Shown here: piece after piece, positions 1 to 10,515 of the stretch
Layout: the number at the start of each line of letters is the position of its first letter
How positions within the stretch are numbered: the first letter of the stretch is position 1
From: Pantoea phytobeneficialis
Lineage (GTDB): Bacteria; Pseudomonadota; Gammaproteobacteria; Enterobacterales; Enterobacteriaceae
Assembly (NCBI RefSeq): GCF_009728735.1
Contig: NZ_CP024636.1
Span: forward strand, 62,001-126,000
Length of the DNA stretch: 64,000 bases
Direction of reading: 5' to 3'
Notes under the pieces: model-generated
Told to the model about the DNA's origin: nothing
Seen by the model: the letters and a program-made list of their open reading frames with translations, nothing else
Databases searched by the model: none
Made by a program: the position numbers and the translations under genes

Positions 1-266
1 GTTATACCGGTATCGCACTGGGAACCTACATTCGCGAGAGGAAGCTCACGGCGTCGGTGATTGCGTTGTTAACCGACAATACCCCTCTGATGCATATTGC
101 GTTGCAGTTTGGCTTTGACTCACAGCAGACTTACTGCCGCACCTTTCGCCGCATGTTCAACCTACCGCCAGGGGCATTTCGTCGCAAATATCAGCACAGC
201 CTGCCGCATATTGATGGTCCGGCTAGCCTGCTGATGTTGCGTTCGCATGGTCATCCGGTGCGGTAA
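1..266 (+). CDS. AraC-family transcriptional regulator, 3' end only (Rob/SoxS-like HTH)
   Basis: The reading frame is open from base 3 to the stop at 264-266, so the gene begins before the window. The visible part is the second half of an AraC DNA-binding domain. It reads GTYIRERKL, then IALQFGFDSQQTYCRTFRRMF, which is close to the Rob/SoxS/MarA signature around the second helix-turn-helix, where FDSQQTFTRAFKK is typical. A tail of about 25 residues follows the HTH. It probably activates stress or efflux genes, but the missing N-terminal half prevents a firm name. Its 3' end overlaps the convergent AraC gene by 44 bases. Confidence 0.75.
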   Translation, partial: YTGIALGTYIRERKLTASVIALLTDNTPLMHIALQFGFDSQQTYCRTFRRMFNLPPGAFRRKYQHSLPHIDGPASLLMLRSHGHPVR

Positions 267-1071
267 AATATTTTCCCGGTGTCGAGCCGAAGGCATGACG
301 AAACGCACTGATGTAGCTGCTGACATTCTCGAATCCAACTTGCCAGGCAACTTGCTGCACGCTGTTGCCCGCGGCGAGTCCCTCCAGCGATTTCAACAGG
401 CGTGAGGTCTGGCGATATTTTGCCAGGCTCATGCCAGTGGCACTGGCCCAGTGGCGGCTCAGACTTCTGGGGCTAAGCCCTGCCCAGCCTGCCAACTCGG
501 GTCCGGTACGCATGTCAGATGGGTTGTCGATTAGCAAACGCGCTATCTGGAGCAGACGCGGATCTTCAGGTAAAGGCAGAGTGAGAGGCTGGACGGTGGC
601 TTCATAGAGTTCATCGAGGAAAACTTCCCCCAACCGGTTGTAGCGTTCACTGCCCCAAAATTCTGGCGTTAAGGTCGCCAGCCGTTCGGCGAGAGGTTCC
701 AGCACTGCCGGGCAGGATAACAATACCGGATGATCAGGCAATGGCGCGGCGAGATCTTCGTCAATCAATACGGTCCACCCCAACACCTGCCCGGGTCCAA
801 CGATCGCGTGTTCGAAGTGCGGTGGGATCCAACCGACTAAACGTGGTGGATTGGCAAAGATACCGGATGGCGTGTTAACCGTCATCAACCCCTGTTTCAG
901 GCAATAAAGTTGTCCGGCAGCATGACGATGTGTGTGGCTCTCCCGATCCAACTCTTTGGACAACGATACGGCAATCACCTTCGGCGCATTCGGTTCCAGC
1001 AGCCGTTGACGCAACTCGTCTCTGCGTGGGTCACCCGCAAAAGGGATGTTATCGGATGGGTGGATTAACAT
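223..1071 (-). CDS. AraC-family regulator with N-terminal cupin domain (NimR/YdhB-like)
   Basis: A 282-residue protein. The first half is a cupin sensor with the HTHRHAAGQLYCL motif typical of the NimR/YdhB group of AraC regulators. The C-terminal half carries the two helix-turn-helix units: GLSPRSLSRHWASATGMSLAKYRQ, broken here as two adjacent helices, and QVAWQVGFENVSSYISAFRHAFG. Members of this group often control an adjacent efflux gene, but none is seen in the window, so the target is unknown. The ATG at 1071 is preceded by AGGA. Its end runs convergently into the neighbouring AraC fragment, and its start lies 31 bases from the 3' end of selC. Confidence 0.8.
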   Translation of the reverse strand: MLIHPSDNIPFAGDPRRDELRQRLLEPNAPKVIAVSLSKELDRESHTHRHAAGQLYCLKQGLMTVNTPSGIFANPPRLVGWIPPHFEHAIVGPGQVLGWTVLIDEDLAAPLPDHPVLLSCPAVLEPLAERLATLTPEFWGSERYNRLGEVFLDELYEATVQPLTLPLPEDPRLLQIARLLIDNPSDMRTGPELAGWAGLSPRSLSRHWASATGMSLAKYRQTSRLLKSLEGLAAGNSVQQVAWQVGFENVSSYISAFRHAFGSTPGKYFTAPDDHANATSAG

Positions 1072-1102
1072 GGGTTTTCCTGAAGGTCAGGCGTGAACAA
1101 GG

Positions 1103-1197
1103 TGGCGGAAGATCACAGGAGTCGAACCTGCCCGGGACCGCTGGCGGCCCCAATCGGATTTGAAATCCGACCGCCTCACCGGAGACGACGATCTTCC
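1103..1197 (-). tRNA. selC: tRNA-Sec, anticodon TCA, 95 nt with encoded CCA
   Basis: The minus strand gives the characteristic long selenocysteine tRNA: acceptor start GGAAGATCGTCGTCTCCGG, an extended variable arm (GGGGCCGCCAGCGGTCCCGGG region) and an encoded CCA at 1105-1103. The anticodon TCA lies at 1163-1161. Apart from the anticodon stem it is nearly identical to E. coli selC. It decodes the UGA in fdoG 32 kb away in this window together with SelB. selC is a well-known integration site for islands, but no integrase gene lies at its 3' side here. Confidence 0.97.
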
Positions 1198-1213
1198 TTT
1201 ACCGCAGCCGCAG

Positions 1214-1221
1214 AATTATAG
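1214..1221 (-). promoter_or_regulatory. Probable -10 element of selC
   Basis: On the minus strand a perfect TATAAT occupies 1220-1215, 18 bases upstream of the tRNA 5' end. No good -35 hexamer is visible at the usual spacing, so only the -10 is called. Confidence 0.5.
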
Positions 1222-1258
1222 CGGCAAACGGTGTGAAGTTGTTGATCTCACTCGTGCG

Positions 1259-2437
1259 TCACAGCACGTTTTCGCCGTAATGTTGCCGATACTCCTTCGG
1301 GGTGGTGGCGTAACTCTTCTTAAAGACCGAATAGAAATATTGTAATGAAGGGTAGCCGCACATCTGAGAGATCTCATTGATACTTAACGAAGAACTGGCC
1401 AGCAACTCACGCGCTTTCTCCAGTTTTTCGCGATGGATCATCGCATGAATGGTATCGCCGGTTTCATCGCGGAAGCGTTTTTCCAGATTGGAACGGGAGA
1501 TGCCGATGGCGTCCAGTACCTGTTCGACCTTGATGCCTTTGCAGGCGTTAAAGCGGATGTAATGCATCGCCTGAATCACCGCCGGGTCACGCAGTGAGCG
1601 GAAATCCGTGGAGCGGCGGGCGATCACTTTTACCGGAGGTACCAGAATACGTTGCAGCGGCAGGGACTGTTTATCCAGTAACCGATGCAGCAGCTTGGCA
1701 GCCTGATATCCCATCTGACGCGTCCCCTGGGCCACTGACGAGAGCGCCACGCGAGACAGATAACGCGTCAATTCTTCGTTGTCGATGCCAATAACGGTGA
1801 GTTTTTCCGGCACCGGGATTTTCAAATACTCGCAAGCCTGCAACAGATGGCGAGCGCGGGCATCGGTGACGGCAATGATGCCGGTTTGCTGCGGTAGCGT
1901 TTGCAGCCAGTCAGCCAGGCGGTTTTGCGCGTGCTGCCAGTTTTCCGGCGCGGTTTCCATGCCCTGATAAACCACTCCCTGATAGCGCTCGCGTGCCACC
2001 AACTGGCGGAAGGCATGCTCTCGCTCCTGCGCCCAGCGTTTGCCGCTGGAAGCCGGCAGGCCATAGAAGGCGAAGCGGTTTATCCCTTTCTCTTTCAGAT
2101 GTAAAAAGGCGCTCTCAACCAGCGCGGCGTTATCGGTGGCGATGTAATGCACCGGCGGGTAGTCCTGTTGTTGGTGGTAGGAACCGCCCACCCCAACAAT
2201 GGGCACCGGCACATTCGCCAGTAATTTTTCGATTGAACTGTCATCGTAATCGGCGATCACGCCATCACCCAGCCATTCGCGAATATTGTCGATACGACAA
2301 CGGAAATCCTCCTCGATGAAGATATCCCAGTCAGTTTGCGACGCCTGTAAATATTCGCCAACGCCTTCGACCACCTGGCGGTCATACACCTTATTGGCGT
2401 TGAAAAGTAACGTAATGCGAAATCGTTTCTCATGCAT
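1259..2437 (-). CDS. xylR: Xylose operon activator XylR
   Basis: A 392-residue protein, the same length as E. coli XylR. The N-terminal part is a LacI-like periplasmic-binding-protein fold that senses D-xylose ([15 protein letters not shown] start, [10 protein letters not shown]). The C-terminal 100 residues are an AraC-type DNA-binding domain ([15 protein letters not shown], then [23 protein letters not shown]). The ATG at 2437 was chosen because it matches the family start and has AAGGGAG nine bases upstream; an in-frame start 36 bases earlier has no support. It is last in the xylFGHR series and should activate both xylAB and xylFGH from the region at 6.25-6.6 kb. Confidence 0.95.
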   Translation of the reverse strand: MHEKRFRITLLFNANKVYDRQVVEGVGEYLQASQTDWDIFIEEDFRCRIDNIREWLGDGVIADYDDSSIEKLLANVPVPIVGVGGSYHQQQDYPPVHYIATDNAALVESAFLHLKEKGINRFAFYGLPASSGKRWAQEREHAFRQLVARERYQGVVYQGMETAPENWQHAQNRLADWLQTLPQQTGIIAVTDARARHLLQACEYLKIPVPEKLTVIGIDNEELTRYLSRVALSSVAQGTRQMGYQAAKLLHRLLDKQSLPLQRILVPPVKVIARRSTDFRSLRDPAVIQAMHYIRFNACKGIKVEQVLDAIGISRSNLEKRFRDETGDTIHAMIHREKLEKARELLASSSLSINEISQMCGYPSLQYFYSVFKKSYATTPKEYRQHYGENVL

Positions 2438-2530
2438 AGTGGCGCGCTCCCTTAAACCCCCAGCGCATTGCATAGCACGGCTGGCTGAGGAGCAGAAAGA
2501 ATTTGCGCCACATTGTGATCGCCCACGCGA

Positions 2531-3712
2531 TTACACCCGACGCCGGGTGGCGGTATCCATCCACACCGCCAGCAGCAGAATCGCCCCTTTGACGATGTAC
2601 TGCCAGAAGGTGGGAACATCCATCATGCTCATGCCGTTATCCAGCGAAGCCATAATAAACGCGCCCATCACCGCGCCAGCGACAGAACCGACACCGCCTG
2701 CCAGGCTGGTGCCGCCGATAACGCAAGCGGCAATGGCATCCAGTTCAGCAATGTTACCCGCCGAAGGTGAACCCGCACCCAATCGTGAGCTGAGGATTAA
2801 ACCCGCAATCGCCACCATCACACCATTGATGGCAAACACCGCCAGCTTGGTGCGTGCGACGTTGATGCCGGAGAGCCGTGCTGCATCCAGGTTGCCGCCA
2901 ATCGCGTAGATACGGCGACCAAAGGCGGTACGCGTTGCCATAAACATCCCGCCCAACAACAGCAGCGCCAGCAGCAGTACCGGCGTTGGCACGCCACGAT
3001 AGTCGTTCAACAGCCAGATGGCGCCCAACACCAGAATAGCGGTGATTGCCTGACGCGCGACCGCACCACCCGCTGCGGGTTGCGATAAACCAAGCTGCTG
3101 ACGACGCAGGCGTAAGCGCCATTGCCAGACAATAAACAGCGCCAGACCGGCAAAACCGAAACCAAACCCGACCCCGCCAGGCAGATAGCTTTGGCCAATC
3201 TGCGACATCGCCGGGCTGGTTGGTGCGACGGTGGTGCCATCGGTGATACCGACCAGAATGCCGCGAAAGGCCAGCATGCCCGCCAGCGTGACGATAAACG
3301 AGGGCACTTTGCGGTAGGCTACCCACCACCCATTCCAGGTGCCGAGCAGCAATCCCATCACCAGCGTGACCACAATGGTTAAGGGCAGCGGCCAGCCGAG
3401 CCAGACGTCAAAAATCGCCGCCGCACCACCGAGCAGGCCCATCATGGAGCCGACGGAGAGATCGATCTCTGCCGAAATAATGACAAACACCATGCCAACC
3501 GCGAGGATGCCGGTGATGGCGGTCTGGCGCAGCAGGTTGGAGACGTTACGCGGGCTAAGCCAGGCCCCGTCGGTGGTCCAGGTGAAGAACAGGGCAATCA
3601 ACACAATTGCCCCGAGCATCACCAATACCTGCAAATTGGGGAGCGGAAATTTACCCGCGCCCGCTTTACCCGGCGTCGTCAGGCCGCGTTGTGTACTTTC
3701 GGTCTTAAGCAT
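2531..3712 (-). CDS. xylH: Xylose ABC transporter permease XylH
   Basis: A 393-residue integral membrane protein, identical in length to E. coli XylH. It has about ten hydrophobic segments and the conserved cytoplasmic loop [21 protein letters not shown], written as in the family, that contacts the ATPase. Part of the high-affinity D-xylose importer in the inner membrane with XylG and XylF. The ATG at 3712 has GGAG eight bases upstream; an earlier in-frame GTG at 3721 lacks spacing. The start overlaps the end of xylG by eight bases, indicating translational coupling. Confidence 0.96.
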   Translation of the reverse strand: MLKTESTQRGLTTPGKAGAGKFPLPNLQVLVMLGAIVLIALFFTWTTDGAWLSPRNVSNLLRQTAITGILAVGMVFVIISAEIDLSVGSMMGLLGGAAAIFDVWLGWPLPLTIVVTLVMGLLLGTWNGWWVAYRKVPSFIVTLAGMLAFRGILVGITDGTTVAPTSPAMSQIGQSYLPGGVGFGFGFAGLALFIVWQWRLRLRRQQLGLSQPAAGGAVARQAITAILVLGAIWLLNDYRGVPTPVLLLALLLLGGMFMATRTAFGRRIYAIGGNLDAARLSGINVARTKLAVFAINGVMVAIAGLILSSRLGAGSPSAGNIAELDAIAACVIGGTSLAGGVGSVAGAVMGAFIMASLDNGMSMMDVPTFWQYIVKGAILLLAVWMDTATRRRV

Positions 3713-5231
3713 AGTGTTCACTCCGCAGGGCGGCTTCCATCACCTGCTCCTGAGTCAGGTTATCGTTAATCAGATCGGCTTTGATTTGCCCTTCATGCAT
3801 CACCAAAACCCGATCGCTCAGGCCCAGTACTTCGGGCAGCTCGGACGAAATGACAATCACCGCAATCCCTTGCTGTACCAGCGCATTGATCAGCAGATAG
3901 ATCTCCTGACGCGCGCCGACATCGATGCCGCGCGTTGGCTCATCGAGAATCAAAATTTGTGGGTTAAGCAGCAGGCATTTGGCGAGGATCGCCTTCTGCT
4001 GATTGCCACCGCTCAGGCGACCAATAGGGAGTTCTGACGAGGACGTTTTGACCCGCAACCGGGCAATGGCGTCGTTAATCGCATGCTGTTCTCGTGCCTC
4101 ATCCAGCGTGGAGAGGCGCTGACTGAACTGATCCAGCGCCGCCAGGGTGATGTTTTTGCCCACCCCCATCAGCGGCACGATGCCATCTTTTTTGCGATCT
4201 TCCGGCACCATTGCAATGCCATGCCCAATGGCGTCGCGGCAGTCGTGAATCTGCACCTTGCTGCCGTTGATCGTAATGTCGCCCTGCCAGCGCCCCGGCC
4301 AGACACCAAACAGGCATTGCACCGTTTCGGTTCGGCCAGCACCCACCAGGCCTGCGATGCCAAGAATCTCGCCGCGTTTCAGGCTGAAGGAAACATTGTT
4401 GACGCGGCGGATATGGCGGTTAACGGGATGCCAGGCGGTGAGGTTATCGACTTGCAGTATCGTCTCGCCGATTTCATGTGGCGTATGTGGATAGAGCGCG
4501 GTGAGCTCGCGGCCCACCATCATGGTGATGATGTCATCCTCGCTCAGCCCGGCAGCATCGCGCGTGGCGATGTGCTGGCCGTCGCGGATCACGCAGATGG
4601 TGTCGGAAATCGCTTTCACCTCGTTGAGTTTGTGCGAGATGTAGATGCAGGCGATGCCGTGTTCGCGCAGGTTTTTGATAATGCTGAGTAGCACTTCGGT
4701 TTCCTGCTCGGTCAGCGACGAAGTGGGTTCATCCAGAATCAGCAGACGTACCTGTTTATTCAACGCGCGCGCGATTTCTACCAGTTGCTGCTGACCGAGG
4801 CCGAGATCGCCCACTCGCGTGTCTGGCGACACATTGAGTTTGACCCGTTCCAGTAATTGTTGGCAACGTAGCGTCATGGTTTCGTCATCCACCATGCCGT
4901 AGCGCCCCAGTTCGGCACCGAGGAAAATGTTCTCCATCACCGTCAGTTGCCGTACCAGCGCCAGCTCCTGATGGATAATCACAATCCCTTTGCGCTCGGT
5001 ATCGCGGATGGTCTGCGCCTGAATTTCGTCACCGGCAAAATGGATACTGCCGTCGAAGTCACCGTGCGGGTATAACCCGCACAGGATCTTCATCAGTGTC
5101 GATTTTCCCGAACCGTTTTCGCCGCACAGCGACATGACTTCGCCCGCATCCAGCCGCAGGCTGACGTCATCCACCGCTTTCACCGCGCCGAAGCGCTTAG
5201 TGATATGGTTCATTTCCAGCAACATCGACAT
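3705..5231 (-). CDS. xylG: Xylose ABC transporter ATP-binding protein XylG
   Basis: A 508-residue protein with two tandem ABC ATPase domains, as usual for sugar importers of the Xyl/Rbs/Mgl group. The first half has Walker [10 protein letters not shown], signature [12 protein letters not shown] and Walker [12 protein letters not shown]. The second has the degenerate loop GLVGAGRTE, signature [13 protein letters not shown] and [13 protein letters not shown]. It powers xylose uptake through XylH. The start at 5231 aligns with the E. coli N-terminus; an ATG two codons later has better Shine-Dalgarno spacing (GGAG, eight bases), so either could be used. Confidence 0.96.
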   Translation of the reverse strand: MSMLLEMNHITKRFGAVKAVDDVSLRLDAGEVMSLCGENGSGKSTLMKILCGLYPHGDFDGSIHFAGDEIQAQTIRDTERKGIVIIHQELALVRQLTVMENIFLGAELGRYGMVDDETMTLRCQQLLERVKLNVSPDTRVGDLGLGQQQLVEIARALNKQVRLLILDEPTSSLTEQETEVLLSIIKNLREHGIACIYISHKLNEVKAISDTICVIRDGQHIATRDAAGLSEDDIITMMVGRELTALYPHTPHEIGETILQVDNLTAWHPVNRHIRRVNNVSFSLKRGEILGIAGLVGAGRTETVQCLFGVWPGRWQGDITINGSKVQIHDCRDAIGHGIAMVPEDRKKDGIVPLMGVGKNITLAALDQFSQRLSTLDEAREQHAINDAIARLRVKTSSSELPIGRLSGGNQQKAILAKCLLLNPQILILDEPTRGIDVGARQEIYLLINALVQQGIAVIVISSELPEVLGLSDRVLVMHEGQIKADLINDNLTQEQVMEAALRSEHYA

Positions 5232-5251
5232 CTCTCCTTCGCGGTCTGCGC

Positions 5252-6244
5252 TTAGAGTTCGCTCTGCTTGTGGAAGCCGTCTTTAATCACGGTGCTTTCG
5301 ATATTGCCTTTATTAACCTGGATCGGTGTCAGCAGACGGGACGGCACATCTTTTAAGCCATTGTTAAGTTTGCCGTTGCTGGCAGGTGTCTGACCGTCAC
5401 CGAGTTCCACGGCGATTTTTGCCGCTTCGGTCGCCAGTTGCGTGATGGGTTTGTACACCGTCATGGTCTGCGTGCCATTTTCGATGCGTTTGATGGCGGC
5501 AAGATCGGCATCCTGGCCGGAAATCGCCACTTTGCCCGCCAGCCCCTGCGCGCTCAGTGCCTGAATCGCCCCACCGGCGGTGGCATCATTGGAAGCCACC
5601 ACGGCATCAATATGGTTGCCGTTTGCGGTTAAGGCGTTTTCCATAATTTTCAGCGCATTTTCCGGTAACCAGGCATCAACCCACTGATCGCCCACGACTT
5701 TGATGCTGCCATTATCAATGTAAGGTTTTAAGACTTTCATTTGACCGGCGCGGAACAGACGTGCGTTATTATCCACCGGCGAGCCACCCATCAGGAAATA
5801 ATTTCCTTTTGGTACCTGCTGCACAATACTTTCGGCCTGAAGTTCACCCACTTTTTCATTATCAAAAGAGATATAAAAATCAATGTCGGCGTTATTAATC
5901 ATACGGTCATAGGCCAGAACTTTAATGCCTTCACGCTTCGCTTCGGCCACCACGTTACTTAATACCTGGCCGTTATAGGGGATGATCACCAATACATCCA
6001 CGCCGCGGTTAATCATATTTTCAATTTGCGACATTTGCGTTTCTTCGTTGCCGTTGGCGGATTGTACAAACACCTGGGCACCCTGAGATTCCGCTTGTTT
6101 TACAAAGATATCGCGGTCTTTCTGCCAGCGCTCCAGGCGTAAATCATCCATCGACAAACCGATTTTCACTTCTTTTGCCGCGCCAGCGTGGCTGACAAGT
6201 GCCAGGGCCGCGCAGACGGCTAACAGCGTTTTCTTCATGTTCAT
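5252..6244 (-). CDS. xylF: Periplasmic D-xylose-binding protein XylF
   Basis: A 330-residue protein, the same length as E. coli XylF. It begins with a Sec signal peptide ([22 protein letters not shown]) and continues as the ribose-binding-type periplasmic fold with family motifs [46 protein letters not shown] and [12 protein letters not shown]. It captures xylose for XylGH. The ATG at 6244 is favoured because AGGA lies eight bases upstream; the ATG at 6253 is almost on top of that site. First gene of xylFGHR, divergent from xylAB. Confidence 0.96.
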   Translation of the reverse strand: MNMKKTLLAVCAALALVSHAGAAKEVKIGLSMDDLRLERWQKDRDIFVKQAESQGAQVFVQSANGNEETQMSQIENMINRGVDVLVIIPYNGQVLSNVVAEAKREGIKVLAYDRMINNADIDFYISFDNEKVGELQAESIVQQVPKGNYFLMGGSPVDNNARLFRAGQMKVLKPYIDNGSIKVVGDQWVDAWLPENALKIMENALTANGNHIDAVVASNDATAGGAIQALSAQGLAGKVAISGQDADLAAIKRIENGTQTMTVYKPITQLATEAAKIAVELGDGQTPASNGKLNNGLKDVPSRLLTPIQVNKGNIESTVIKDGFHKQSEL

Positions 6245-6610
6245 GGTGTTCATCCTGTAGGTGGAGGCTATTGTCGTTGTTTAGGGTATAAGGCTATGAA
6301 CAGGGCGGTTGAATTGTTGACCTGAGTTTCCGGCAACATCAATTACTGATTTTTATCCGGCCATTACGTTTTTTGGTTTATTTGTGATTTTTTGAGCGCG
6401 ATCGATATTTGGCGGTTTTCGGAAAAATGAATTGCAGCGGGATTGCGGGTTGGATTGCAATGAAATAACGACATTGTTTTGCGAGCTAACGCACAAATAA
6501 TAATTATCTTAAGTTAAGTGTGAAATATCGTAATTGAGAAGCGGCAGAACGCATCACCACAATAATGGCTCACAGCTGACCATTCGGGTCCTCATGCTAA
6601 GGAGCAAAAC
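6245..6610. promoter_or_regulatory. Divergent xylF/xylA control region
   Basis: This 366-base AT-rich gap separates the divergent xylF and xylA starts and must hold both promoters. It contains a CRP-like half-site TGTGA at 6383-6387 followed by a poor second half. Near 6430-6470 there are repeated ATTGC motifs that could belong to XylR sites. In E. coli, XylR binds two places here with CRP between them. I cannot place the XylR operators exactly. The xylA Shine-Dalgarno TAAGGAG lies six bases before its ATG. Confidence 0.6.
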
Positions 6611-7933
6611 ATGCACGCCTATTTCGACCAGCTTGATCGCGTTCGTTATGAAGGGACCAACACCCATAATCCTCTGGCGTTCCGTCACTACAATCCTGAT
6701 GAAGTGATTCTCGGTAAAACTATGGCTGAGCATCTGCGTTTTGCCGCCTGCTACTGGCATACCTTCTGCTGGAACGGTGCGGATATGTTTGGTGTCGGCG
6801 CTTTTGATCGCCCCTGGCAGAAGAATGGTGATGCGCTTGAGCGGGCGTTGCTGAAGGCGGATGTGGCTTTTGAGTTCTTCCATAAGTTGAACGTACCTTA
6901 CTACTGCTTCCACGATGTTGATGTTTCACCGGAAGGCGACTCGCTGAAGACCTACCGTGATAACTTTGCGGTAATGACCGATAAACTGCTGGCAAAACAG
7001 CAGGAAACCGGGGTGAAACTGCTGTGGGGCACTGCCAACTGTTTTACCCATCCCCGCTATGGCGCGGGTGCCGCCACCAGTCCTGATCCGGAAATTTTTG
7101 CCTGGGCCGCCAGCCAGGTGTGCAGTGCCATGCAGGCAACACAAACGCTCGGCGGTGAAAACTACGTGTTGTGGGGTGGCCGTGAAGGTTATGAAACCCT
7201 GCTGAATACCGACCTGCGCCAGGAGCGTGAGCAAATTGGCCGCTTTATGCAGATGGTGGTCGAGCATAAACACAAAATCGGCTTCCAGGGCATGCTGCTG
7301 ATTGAGCCAAAACCGCAGGAGCCGACCAAACATCAATATGATTATGATGTGGCAACGGTATATGGCTTCCTGAAACAGTTTGGCCTGGAGAAAGAGATCA
7401 AAGTCAACGTGGAAGCCAACCACGCCACGCTGGCCGGTCACTCGTTCCACCATGAAATTGCCACCGCGATTGCCTTGGGGATTTTTGGTTCGGTGGATGC
7501 CAACCGTGGCGATATCCAGTGTGGCTGGGATACCGACCAGTTCCCGAACAGCGTCGAAGAAAATGCGCTGGTACTTTACGAGATCATCAAAGCGGGCGGA
7601 TTCACCACCGGCGGCTTAAACTTTGATGCCAAAGTGCGGCGTCAGAGCACCGATAAATATGACCTGTTTTACGGTCACATTGGCGCGATGGATACTATGG
7701 CGCTGGCACTGAAAGTCGCGGCGCGGATGGTGGCTGATGGCGAGTTGGATAAACGCGTGGCGCAGCGCTACAGCGGCTGGAACGGTGAGTTTGGTCAGCA
7801 GATCCTGAAAGGGGAATTCTCCCTGGCGTCGCTTGCTCAGCATGCCCAGCAACAGCAATTTAATCCGCAGCACCGCAGTGGACGTCAGGAACAACTGGAA
7901 AACCTGGTCAATCATTACCTTTTTGATTTTTAA
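6611..7933 (+). CDS. xylA: Xylose isomerase XylA
   Basis: A 440-residue cytoplasmic enzyme that converts D-xylose to D-xylulose, exactly the E. coli length. The active-site set is complete: His101 and Asp104 (CFHDVD), Glu232 and Lys234 (IEPKPQEP), Glu268 and His271 ([11 protein letters not shown]), Asp296, Asp307 and Asp309 ([17 protein letters not shown]) as two-metal ligands. The start has a strong TAAGGAG. xylB follows after 17 bases with its own AGGAG, so the two form one transcription unit. Confidence 0.98.
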   Translation: MHAYFDQLDRVRYEGTNTHNPLAFRHYNPDEVILGKTMAEHLRFAACYWHTFCWNGADMFGVGAFDRPWQKNGDALERALLKADVAFEFFHKLNVPYYCFHDVDVSPEGDSLKTYRDNFAVMTDKLLAKQQETGVKLLWGTANCFTHPRYGAGAATSPDPEIFAWAASQVCSAMQATQTLGGENYVLWGGREGYETLLNTDLRQEREQIGRFMQMVVEHKHKIGFQGMLLIEPKPQEPTKHQYDYDVATVYGFLKQFGLEKEIKVNVEANHATLAGHSFHHEIATAIALGIFGSVDANRGDIQCGWDTDQFPNSVEENALVLYEIIKAGGFTTGGLNFDAKVRRQSTDKYDLFYGHIGAMDTMALALKVAARMVADGELDKRVAQRYSGWNGEFGQQILKGEFSLASLAQHAQQQQFNPQHRSGRQEQLENLVNHYLFDF

Positions 7934-7950
7934 CCTTTCAGGAGAACAGC

Positions 7951-9393
7951 ATGGTTATCGGGATCGATTTGGGCACCTCGGGCGTTAAGGTCGCGTTGCT
8001 GGATACGCAAGGGCAGGTGCTTGCCGTGGAAAGCGCGCCGTTGCAGGTGTCGCGCCCGCATCCTTTATGGAGCGAGCAGGATCCCGAAAGCTGGTGGCTG
8101 GCAACCGATAAGGCAATGCAGGCGCTGGCGCAGCGACATGACCTTGGTCATGTGCAGGCGATGGGTCTGAGCGGCCAGATGCATGGTGCGACGCTGTTAG
8201 ATGCGCAGCAACAGGTGCTACGTCCGGCGATCCTGTGGAACGACGGACGCAGCAGTGAGCAGTGCCGCCAACTGGAGCAGCAGGTGCCGGATTCACGCAC
8301 CATCACCGGTAACCTGATGATGCCCGGCTTCACGGCACCCAAGCTGTTATGGGTGCAGCAGCACGAGCCGGAAATTTTCAACCGCGTCGCTAAGGTCTTG
8401 CTACCAAAGGATTATCTGCGTTGGCGCTTAAGCGGCGACTTCGCCACGGATATGTCGGATGCGGCGGGGACGATGTGGCTGGATGTGGCCCAGCGTGACT
8501 GGAGCGATAAATTGCTTCATGCCTGTGGCCTGCATCGTAGCCAGATGCCAACGCTGTTCGAGGGCAATCAGGTAACCGGTACGCTCCGACCTGACATCGC
8601 CAGCCGTTGGGGGATGCAGCCAGTGCCACTGGTGGCGGGCGGTGGTGATAATGCCGCCGGGGCGGTGGGTGTTGGCATGGTCGAGCCGGGGCAGGGGATG
8701 CTGTCGCTCGGTACCTCCGGCGTCTACTTCCTCGTGAGTGATGGTTATCTCAGCAACCCACAGCGCGCGGTACACAGTTTTTGCCATGCGTTGCCACAGC
8801 GCTGGCATCTGATGTCGGTGATCCTCAGTGCGGCCTCCTGTCTGGACTGGGCGGCCAAACTCACCGGCTGCGAAGATGTACCACAGCTTTTGGCTGAAGC
8901 TGAACGGGCGAGCAGCGATGTCTCACCGGTCTGGTTTTTGCCTTATCTCTCGGGTGAGCGCACGCCGCACAACAATCCACAGGCGCAGGGGGCATTTTTT
9001 GGCCTGACGCATCAGCATGGCCGGCCGGAACTGGCGCGAGCGGTGTTGGAAGGGGTGGGATTTGCCCTGGCGGAGGGCATGGATGCGGTACACGAATGTG
9101 GCGTCCAGCCAAAGACGGTGATGTTGATTGGCGGTGGCGCACGTAGCGCTTACTGGCGACAAATGTTATCGGATATCAGTGGGTTGACGCTGGATTATTG
9201 TCATGGTGGTGAAGTCGGCCCGGCACTGGGGGCGGCACGCCTGGCGCAGTTGGCCGTCGATGCCAACAGCGAACTGCCCACACCGGAACTGGCGCAACGC
9301 CATCAGCCGGATACGGCTCGCCATCAGGCTTATCAACCACAACGTGAGGTATTCGCCCGGCTCTATCAGCAACTGAAGTCGTTGATGTCCTGA
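7951..9393 (+). CDS. xylB: Xylulokinase XylB
   Basis: A 480-residue FGGY-family kinase that phosphorylates D-xylulose to xylulose 5-phosphate for the pentose phosphate pathway. Visible motifs: N-terminal IGIDLGTSGVKVALLD phosphate loop, LSGQMHGATLLD, WNDGRS substrate loop, ATP-binding AGGGDNAAGAVG and SLGTSGVYF, and C-terminal LIGGGARSAYWRQ. About four residues shorter than E. coli XylB. Second gene of xylAB; the next gene is 189 bases away, behind a REP pair. Confidence 0.97.
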   Translation: MVIGIDLGTSGVKVALLDTQGQVLAVESAPLQVSRPHPLWSEQDPESWWLATDKAMQALAQRHDLGHVQAMGLSGQMHGATLLDAQQQVLRPAILWNDGRSSEQCRQLEQQVPDSRTITGNLMMPGFTAPKLLWVQQHEPEIFNRVAKVLLPKDYLRWRLSGDFATDMSDAAGTMWLDVAQRDWSDKLLHACGLHRSQMPTLFEGNQVTGTLRPDIASRWGMQPVPLVAGGGDNAAGAVGVGMVEPGQGMLSLGTSGVYFLVSDGYLSNPQRAVHSFCHALPQRWHLMSVILSAASCLDWAAKLTGCEDVPQLLAEAERASSDVSPVWFLPYLSGERTPHNNPQAQGAFFGLTHQHGRPELARAVLEGVGFALAEGMDAVHECGVQPKTVMLIGGGARSAYWRQMLSDISGLTLDYCHGGEVGPALGAARLAQLAVDANSELPTPELAQRHQPDTARHQAYQPQREVFARLYQQLKSLMS

Positions 9394-9458
9394 TACGTCA
9401 GCATGATGGCCGGAATTGGCATGGGTCTGGCCATAAAGTCAGGTAAGATGAGCACTGA

Positions 9459-9540
9459 CGTAGCGGCGCGATTTATCGCGCAAGTTTTTGGCAGCGGGTA
9501 TCCCGGCTCGAAAATATGCGCGATAAATCGCGCCGCTACG
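9459..9540. repeat. REP inverted pair (BIME-like)
   Basis: CGTAGCGGCGCGATTTATCGCG at the left, with its reverse complement at the right (last base 9540), about 35 bases apart, in the gap after xylB. Each unit is itself a small palindrome (GCGCGAT-TTATCGCGC). Confidence 0.9.
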
Positions 9541-9582
9541 GGTTTAATGCGGGACGTAAACGGAACCAACCGGAGTATACCC

Positions 9583-10515
9583 ATGCCGCAACCCGTATTT
9601 TTCCTGACGTTACCCGGCGTTATGGTGCTTGATCTCACCGGCCCGGCCGAAACCTTCCAGTTGGCTGGCGGTCACTTCTCGCTGCATTACATCGGCCCGG
9701 AAGCCAGCGTGCTCGGCTCCACCCACATGACCATCAGCAATATCGCGCCACTGCCCGAACGGTTACCGGCTAACAGCCTGTTGGTGGTGCCCGGTGTGCA
9801 TGATTCGCGTACCTGCTATGACACCCCGGCGGCGACGCTGGCGCGTGACTGGCTGCGGCAGCAACGGGCGGATATTGAAGCCCAGCGCATCACCCTGGTC
9901 TGTGTCTGCTCCGGTTCATTGCTGGCGGCACAGGCGGGATTGCTGGATGGTGTGCTGTGCACCACCCATCATGAAGTGCTGCCGCGTTTGCAGGCGGCGG
10001 CCCCGGCGGCGCGGGTAAAAGAGAATCGCGTATTTATTGAAGATGGCGGCATCTGGACCAGCGCCGGGATCACCGCGGGTATTGATCTCGCGCTGCATCT
10101 GATTAACCGGCTATGCGGAGCGCGTCAGGCGCTGGCGGTGGCACGCGAGATGGTGGTGTGGTTCCGCCGTTCCGGTGATGATCCGCAACTCTCGCCGTGG
10201 CTGCGCTACCGTAATCACCTGCACCCGGCGATTCATCGCGCGCAGGATGTGATGATTGCCCATCCTGAACATGACTGGTCATTACCGGCACTGGCCGAGC
10301 GTGCCCACGTCAGCGAGCGGCATCTGACGCGTCTGTTCCGCCAGCATCTCGGCATCAGCGTGCGCGAATATCACGAGCAATTGCGGCTGGTGATTGCCCG
10401 GCAACGCCAGCAACAGGGCGAAGCTGCGGAAAAAGCCGCGCTGGCGGCCGGTTTCTCTTCTGCACGACAGTTGCGTCGTGCCAGGGAGCGCTGGGACGAT
10501 CAACTCACCAGATGA
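9583..10515 (+). CDS. GlxA-family transcriptional regulator (DJ-1/PfpI domain plus AraC HTH)
   Basis: A 310-residue protein. Residues 1 to about 185 form a DJ-1/PfpI amidase-like sensor (FFLTLPGVMVLDLTGPAE, then VCVCSGSLLAAQAG with the nucleophile-elbow cysteine, then WTSAGITAGIDLAL). Residues about 210 to 305 form an AraC DNA-binding domain (SLPALAERAHVSERHLTRLFRQHLG). It resembles GlxA and ArgR/CdhR-type regulators of amino-acid or quaternary-amine catabolism. The ATG at 9583 has GGAG seven bases upstream; longer in-frame starts would run through the REP pair and are rejected. The end overlaps convergent wecH by 16 bases. Target unknown. Confidence 0.85.
   Translation: MPQPVFFLTLPGVMVLDLTGPAETFQLAGGHFSLHYIGPEASVLGSTHMTISNIAPLPERLPANSLLVVPGVHDSRTCYDTPAATLARDWLRQQRADIEAQRITLVCVCSGSLLAAQAGLLDGVLCTTHHEVLPRLQAAAPAARVKENRVFIEDGGIWTSAGITAGIDLALHLINRLCGARQALAVAREMVVWFRRSGDDPQLSPWLRYRNHLHPAIHRAQDVMIAHPEHDWSLPALAERAHVSERHLTRLFRQHLGISVREYHEQLRLVIARQRQQQGEAAEKAALAAGFSSARQLRRARERWDDQLTR

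Noticed and set aside
57..266. Complete 69-residue small AraC protein
   Set aside because: The frame is open to the left edge and the upstream codons continue the AraC domain (GTYIRERKL), so it is the end of a longer gene.
1..1197. Genomic island or prophage integrated at selC
   Set aside because: selC often hosts islands, but its 3' flank has only AraC regulators; no integrase and no repeated tRNA end were seen.
6383..6398. Full CRP site in the xyl control region
   Set aside because: Only the left half TGTGA matches; the right half GAGCG is too far from TCACA to call.
9459..9540. CRISPR-like repeats
   Set aside because: Copies are scattered singly or in inverted pairs across the window, not in a regular array with spacers, and no cas genes are present.
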